Below are positions 46,287 to 49,790 of a stretch of DNA of 49,790 nt, piece by piece; the stretch's first letter is position 1, and every line of letters begins with the position of its first letter. The translations under genes and the position numbers were made by a program. This DNA is from an uncultured Oscillospiraceae bacterium (lineage in GTDB: Bacteria; Bacillota; Clostridia; Oscillospirales; Oscillospiraceae), in contig CAJTQP010000010.1 in assembly GCA_910578575.1 (NCBI GenBank), positions 1-49,790 on the forward strand, in the 5' to 3' direction. Below the pieces are notes generated by a model. The model ran no database searches, was not told the origin of the DNA, and worked only from the letters and a program-made list of their open reading frames with translations.

Positions 46287-46919
46287 TCAATACGCCTCCA
46301 CATCCGCCAAAAACTGCTCCCAAGCCCCCTCGTCCTCCACAAAGTGTAGGGGACAGAGCTTCCCGGTGACATCATAATGCCGGATCACCCGGTCCCGGCT
46401 GAGGTGGAAGTTGTCGCACAGCCAGGCGGTGAGCTTCACCAGGGACTGATAGCTGGCGTCGGTGAACACCCCGTCGGCGTCGGGATGGCAGACCTCGATG
46501 GAGATGGTGTCCCGGTTGCGCTCGTTGGTGGCGGAGGACTTCTCATCCAGGGGGACACACTGAATGATCTCTCCATCCAAGCCGATGAGGAAATGGGAGC
46601 TGACCTGGGTGTCGGGGTTGTTGTAAAAATCCCGGTTCTGTTGGGCGGTGGTGCCGGGGTTGCCCACATAGTGGATGGCAATGTCGTGGACCTTCTCAAT
46701 GGGTTCCCCCCGGCGTCCACTGCCGTTGACCCGGACCAACTGGACGTCCACCCAGGAGGGGACCTCCCGGTTGATTCGGAGGGCAAAGGCCACCAGGGCC
46801 AGCAGGATCAGAGCGATGATGACAATAGGCAGGGGACGGATGGTCCGGGGTTGGACCCGCTTGCCGCCGGAACGCTTCGGGGCAGGGCGGCGCGGGGGGC
46901 TGGTGGTAACGGTGGGCAT
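46287..46919 (-). CDS. N-acetylmuramoyl-L-alanine amidase (Amidase_2), membrane anchored
   Basis: 210 residues. A Pro/Arg-rich cytoplasmic start and one membrane helix (LPIVIIALILLALVAFAL) lead to an amidase_2 domain. Zn-binding His in HDIAIHYVGNPGTTAQ, the SSHFLIGLDGEIIQCVPLDE block and the second ligand region VIRHYDVTGKLCP are visible. It cleaves the bond between muramic acid and L-Ala in peptidoglycan, outside the membrane. Start: ATG after AGGAGG. Confidence 0.92.
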   Translation of the reverse strand: MPTVTTSPPRRPAPKRSGGKRVQPRTIRPLPIVIIALILLALVAFALRINREVPSWVDVQLVRVNGSGRRGEPIEKVHDIAIHYVGNPGTTAQQNRDFYNNPDTQVSSHFLIGLDGEIIQCVPLDEKSSATNERNRDTISIEVCHPDADGVFTDASYQSLVKLTAWLCDNFHLSRDRVIRHYDVTGKLCPLHFVEDEGAWEQFLADVEAY

Positions 46920-46998
46920 GATGGACCTCCTTCATACAGAGGGGACACCGGGATGGGTGACCCGTTTTTTGCGGTAGGGATCAAAGGTTGGTGCTGTG

Positions 46999-48780
46999 TT
47001 ATAGCGGCGCGGTGGCCGTCTGGAGCCATTGGGCCTCCTCCGGGGGCAGATGGGGGGCGATGGCGGTGTAGACCCTGGCGTGGTAGGCGTTGAGCCGGTC
47101 CCGCTCCTCCTGGGTGAGCAGGGCGGGATCCACGGCATCCAGGTCGAAGGGGGTGAGGGTCAGGGTCTCAAAGGCCAGGAAGCGGCCAAAGTCCGTGACT
47201 TCCGCCTCCACGCATAGGAGCAGGTTTTCCAGGCGGATACCATATTGACCGTCTAAGTAGAGCCCCGGCTCGTCGGAGGTGATCATACCGGGGACCAGGG
47301 GGGCCTCCTTGGCTTCCAGGGGACGGCTGCGGATGGTTTGGGGGCCCTCATGGACGCTGAGGAGCTGGCCCACACCGTGGCCGGTGCCGTGGTTGTAGTC
47401 CAAACCCATGGCCCACAGAGGGGCGCGGGCCAGGTAGTCCAGGTTCCGCCCGGTGCAGCCGGATTTGAAGCGGGCGGCGGCCAGGTTCAGGTTCCCCCGG
47501 AGGACGGCGGTATAATGGGCCTTTTGCGCTGGGGTCAGAGAGCCCAGGGCGTAGGTACGGGTACAGTCGGTGGTGCCTGTAAGATAGTGCCCCCCGGTGT
47601 CCGCCAGGAGAAAGCCCTCGTTGGTGATGGCTGCATCGCTCTCCTGGGTGGCCTCATAATGGACGATGGCCCCATGGGGGCCGTAGGCCAGGATGGGGGC
47701 GAAGGAGGGCTGTAGGTACAGGGGGTCAGCCTGGCGCAGTTCTTCCAAGCGGGCGGCGGCAGAGCGCTCGGTGAGGGGGAGGTTTCCTGCCTGGGTCTTG
47801 AGCCAATACATAAAGCGGGTGAGGGCGATGCCATCGGCCAGGTGGGCCTTTCTGGCGTTCTCCTGTTCCACGGGGTTTTTCTCCGCTTTTCTGGCCAGGG
47901 TGGGGTTGGGCCGGTCCACCACTTGGACGGCGCTGGGGATGCTGGTGAGGAGCTTGGTGTTTACCCGCCGGCTGTCCAGCAGCACCCGCTGCTCCGGGGA
48001 GATGCGGTTGGCGTAGTCATAAAACGCCTCATAGGGCCGCAGGTAGACCCCGTCCGCCTCCAACTGGTCCAGCAGCTCCAAAGGGAAGCACGCCGTCTGG
48101 GCAAACAGGGTGCAGCTCTCCTGGCCCAGGGCCAGATAGGCCAGGAACACCGGGGTGGAGGAGATGTCCCCGCCCCGAAGGTTCAGCAGCCAGGCGATGT
48201 CCTCTAAGGCGGTCAGGAGGAACAGGTCGGCCTTCTGGCCCAGCATGTCCTCTCGGATTTGGTGGAGCTTGTCCCGGCGGCTTACCCCGGCGTATTCCTC
48301 CGCCAGGGCCCATACAGGCTGGGCAGAGCGGGGGGGACGGTCCGGCCAGATCTCTCCCACCAGGTCCAACTGACCGTTTAAGCGGGCGCCCAGGTCCTTC
48401 ACCAGCTTGTGGTAGCGGCGGCCAGTGCGGGCGTCCACACAGCGGCCGTCGAAGCCCAGGGTCTGCTCCGCTTGGAGGCTCTTTTTCAAAAACGCCTCCA
48501 AAGTGGGCACCCCCGGCTCTCCAGACTTCATCAGGCGGATGCCGCTGTCCTGGAGCTGTTCCTCCGCCTGGAGGAAGTAGCGCCCGTCGGTCCACAGCCC
48601 CGCCCAGTTGGGGAACACCAGCAGGGTCCCGGCGGAGCCGGTGAAGCCGGAGACATATTCCCGGCAGGCGAAATGGGCCCCGGCGTACTCGCTGCCGTGG
48701 GGGTCGGCGGTGGGGATGAGGTAGGCTTGTAGCTTATGTTCGGCCATCCGCGCCCGGAGGGCCTGGAGCTGCTTGCGCAT
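46999..48780 (-). CDS. Xaa-Pro aminopeptidase, M24B family
   Basis: 593 residues, the long form with two creatinase-like N-terminal domains and a C-terminal pita-bread metallopeptidase. Metal ligands and active-site blocks: LADTGGHYLTGTTDCTRTYA (Asp pair), NHGTGHGVGQLLSVHEGP (His), and downstream Glu in SDEPGLYLDGQYGIRLENL. It removes an N-terminal residue before Pro, usually with Mn2+. ATG at 48780 with AAAAGGAG upstream; a longer frame exists without a ribosome site. Confidence 0.95.
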   Translation of the reverse strand: MRKQLQALRARMAEHKLQAYLIPTADPHGSEYAGAHFACREYVSGFTGSAGTLLVFPNWAGLWTDGRYFLQAEEQLQDSGIRLMKSGEPGVPTLEAFLKKSLQAEQTLGFDGRCVDARTGRRYHKLVKDLGARLNGQLDLVGEIWPDRPPRSAQPVWALAEEYAGVSRRDKLHQIREDMLGQKADLFLLTALEDIAWLLNLRGGDISSTPVFLAYLALGQESCTLFAQTACFPLELLDQLEADGVYLRPYEAFYDYANRISPEQRVLLDSRRVNTKLLTSIPSAVQVVDRPNPTLARKAEKNPVEQENARKAHLADGIALTRFMYWLKTQAGNLPLTERSAAARLEELRQADPLYLQPSFAPILAYGPHGAIVHYEATQESDAAITNEGFLLADTGGHYLTGTTDCTRTYALGSLTPAQKAHYTAVLRGNLNLAAARFKSGCTGRNLDYLARAPLWAMGLDYNHGTGHGVGQLLSVHEGPQTIRSRPLEAKEAPLVPGMITSDEPGLYLDGQYGIRLENLLLCVEAEVTDFGRFLAFETLTLTPFDLDAVDPALLTQEERDRLNAYHARVYTAIAPHLPPEEAQWLQTATAPL

Positions 48781-49014
48781 GGGGAGGACTCCTTTTCCGT
48801 TCCTGTCCCATATAACGGCCCGGCGGGGGGAAGGGATAGGATCAGTATACAATATTTTCGCCCGGTTTCCCGAAAGATTTCCTTAAAAAATCATGAAGAA
48901 AATGGGAAGAAGGCGGGAAGTTTGGCGATTGGATTCAGTATAGCACGGCGGGACGCGTTTGAAAAGGGGCGCAGCGCTGGGGCGGGGGACATTTTTATCC
49001 AGTGTTGGAAGGAG

Positions 49015-49119
49015 GCATAAAATAAAATGCCCCCGGAGAGTAGCCATCTCTCCGGGGGCGCTGCTCTACCCTATTGGCAACAAGAGGGGAGTGTTTGGTC
49101 GGTTATCAGCCTTACCGAT
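49015..49119 (-). ncRNA. Candidate antisense-type small RNA
   Basis: Minus strand promoter TTGCAA (49149-49154), 17-base spacer, TATCAT (49126-49131), followed about 70 bases later by a terminator: GCCCCCGGAGAG/CTCTCCGGGGGC with ATTTTATTTT. The plus-strand text opposite its start (about 49072-49115) resembles the ribosome-site and start region of the toxin at 49236, so it could be an antitoxin-type RNA from a decayed copy. Confidence 0.5.
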
Positions 49120-49161
49120 GAGGCAATGATACCATAGTTGTGCAATTTTTGCAAGGAATAC

Positions 49162-49190
49162 TTGTGCCCTTTGTCGAATCCTGGTATACT
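49162..49190 (+). promoter_or_regulatory. Toxin promoter
   Basis: TTGTGC (49162-49167), 17-base spacer, TATACT (49185-49190), giving an mRNA of about 200 bases to the terminator. Confidence 0.65.
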
Positions 49191-49235
49191 GAGGGTGCTG
49201 CCCCCACGATACAGGCATCAGAAGGGGGTGAGTAT

Positions 49236-49337
49236 ATGGTACTGTTTGCTAGCTTTGTTATCTCGGTCGGAGCAGGTATTGTGAGTCACTACATCTGCAA
49301 GTGGCTTGATCGAGACAGAAAGAAGAAGGGACAGTAA
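49236..49337 (+). CDS. Fst-like small hydrophobic toxin
   Basis: 33 residues, the same length as Fst of the par addiction system of plasmid pAD1. One membrane helix (LFASFVISVGAGIVSHYI) is followed by a polar tail, KWLDRDRKKKGQ, matching the helix-then-WL-plus-charged-tail plan of the Fst family. ATG after AGAAGGGGGTGAG. Such toxins insert in the inner face of the membrane. The gene has its own promoter and shares a long bidirectional terminator with an opposing RNA, the arrangement expected for this family. Toxicity here is inferred from similarity. Confidence 0.6.
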   Translation: MVLFASFVISVGAGIVSHYICKWLDRDRKKKGQ

Positions 49338-49346
49338 GCCCGCCCT

Positions 49347-49396
49347 AGCAAAAAACGGCCCCCGGAGATGGCAGTCTCCGGGGGTTGTTTTTTGCT
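49347..49396. terminator. Bidirectional terminator shared by toxin and antisense RNA
   Basis: AGCAAAAAAC and CCCCCGGAGA on one side pair with TCTCCGGGGG and GTTTTTTGCT on the other, with only two mismatched bases (GG/TT) in a stem of more than 20 bp; T-runs on both strands. Confidence 0.9.
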
Positions 49397-49432
49397 GGGG
49401 TAAATACATGGTCGTTTGCTAGCTTTATTGCT
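49350..49432 (-). ncRNA. Candidate antitoxin RNA (RNA II-like)
   Basis: Minus strand promoter TTGCAT (49463-49468), 18-base spacer, TATAAT (49439-49444). The RNA of about 83 bases runs into the bidirectional terminator. Its 5' part is complementary to a second copy (49408-49426) of the toxin start region: both copies share ATGGT and GTTTGCTAGCTTT. It could therefore pair with the toxin mRNA at its start codon. A palindrome GCTGTGGT/ACCACAGC overlaps its -10. Confidence 0.6.
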
Positions 49433-49460
49433 GTGGTGATTATACCACAGCGACCCTAGT

Positions 49461-49790
49461 TTATGCAAGAGGGTTCGGGAAAATTCTTTGAGGAAGATTG
49501 TAGGCTTGACAAACAAATTGGACAAGGAAATCTAAAGGAGAAAGGAAGTTAAGGGGTCTCATCGGCAAGTTGTTGGAACGGCGGTTATGAAGAGAAAGCT
49601 GGTTTTGAAAGTCAGCCAGGGAGAAGAAAGAGCAGCAGGAATAAAATCGTTTCTGGTCTTCACGGTGGCTGCGTTCTACCTTGCCGTTGTGCCTGGGTGT
49701 GTAGGGACGAATGAGCTTGTGGCGGATACCCAGGTCAGCGGCAGTTTTCTCGAAAAGGGTCTGGATATCCCGTTTGCTGTTGGAAAAACG
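49461..49790 (-). mobile_element. IS transposase (DDE, IS3/IS481-like), C-terminal fragment
   Basis: Runs off the window end. The minus strand reads TLFEKTAADLGIRHKLIRPY, TPRHNGKVERSHREDQKRFY, then a tail with NRRSNNLPMRPLNFLSP and a stop at 49461-49463. TPRHNGKVERSH is the last catalytic block (with its Glu) of rve-type transposases. The stop codon lies beside the antitoxin RNA promoter, so the IS end abuts the toxin-antitoxin locus. Inverted repeats could not be defined from this part. Confidence 0.85.

Noticed and set aside
1..49790. tRNA or rRNA genes
   Set aside because: No cloverleaf-type sequence with a T-loop GGTTCGAATCC-like block or rRNA segment was recognised on either strand.

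Overview
The window reads as chromosome of a Gram-positive, GC-rich anaerobic Clostridium relative, most likely Oscillospiraceae (Flavonifractor, Lawsonibacter or Intestinimonas-like). This rests on strong AGGAGG ribosome binding sites, S-layer-homology (SLH) surface proteins, many small lipoproteins, a CIRCE-controlled htpG, the rplM-rpsI pair, a CarD-family regulator, AgrC/LytTR signalling and an ECF transporter S component. The genus is inferred from family resemblance only.

Layout. 1-125: broken-looking start of an SLH protein. 379-1396: PadR regulator with a small membrane protein (minus strand). 1590-7533: a run of secreted or membrane-anchored proteins of unknown function, including a tandem gene-plus-promoter duplication and the 3' relic of a third copy. 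7714-13576: htpG, two lipoproteins, a CarD-like regulator, and mgtE behind a long structured leader. 13682-17938: accessory island with a frameshifted gene, two paralogous ribbon-helix-helix (RHH) proteins with palindromic operators, three HTH regulators, and an Rpn nuclease with a partial duplicate. 18069-24634: lipoprotein cluster, TtcA-like tRNA thiolase, ribosomal proteins L13 and S9, a decayed nucleotidyltransferase, and a large SLH surface protein. 24870-29849: a LytTR regulator, then a MerR-led operon (flavodoxin, DUF362 protein, ECF S component, uridine-kinase-like protein, ferredoxin-type aldo/keto reductase).

29961-38927 is a compact integrated element bounded by near-identical 21-bp direct repeats. 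It carries a tyrosine integrase, CI-like repressor, Cro-like and excisionase-like proteins, a frameshifted P4-type primase-helicase, a scaffold protein, a major capsid protein and a sigma-like late regulator. It has no portal, terminase or tail gene. It looks like a phage satellite that carries its own shell genes, or a prophage reduced to that set. The capsid operon has its own promoter followed by a terminator/antiterminator-like leader.

39183-49790: an RHH protein, a second full Rpn nuclease, a lipoprotein, and an FtsX-type ABC transporter divergent from a LytTR response regulator/histidine kinase pair, with four phased LytTR-like direct repeats between them. Then come an amidase, an M24 aminopeptidase, and a locus with the layout of the Fst/par type I toxin-antitoxin family next to a truncated insertion-sequence transposase.

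The strongest leads are the capsid-only satellite and its attenuator-like leader, the Fst/par-like module with a possible second antisense RNA, and the nested-helix leader of mgtE. All calls come from reading the sequence; no database search was run.
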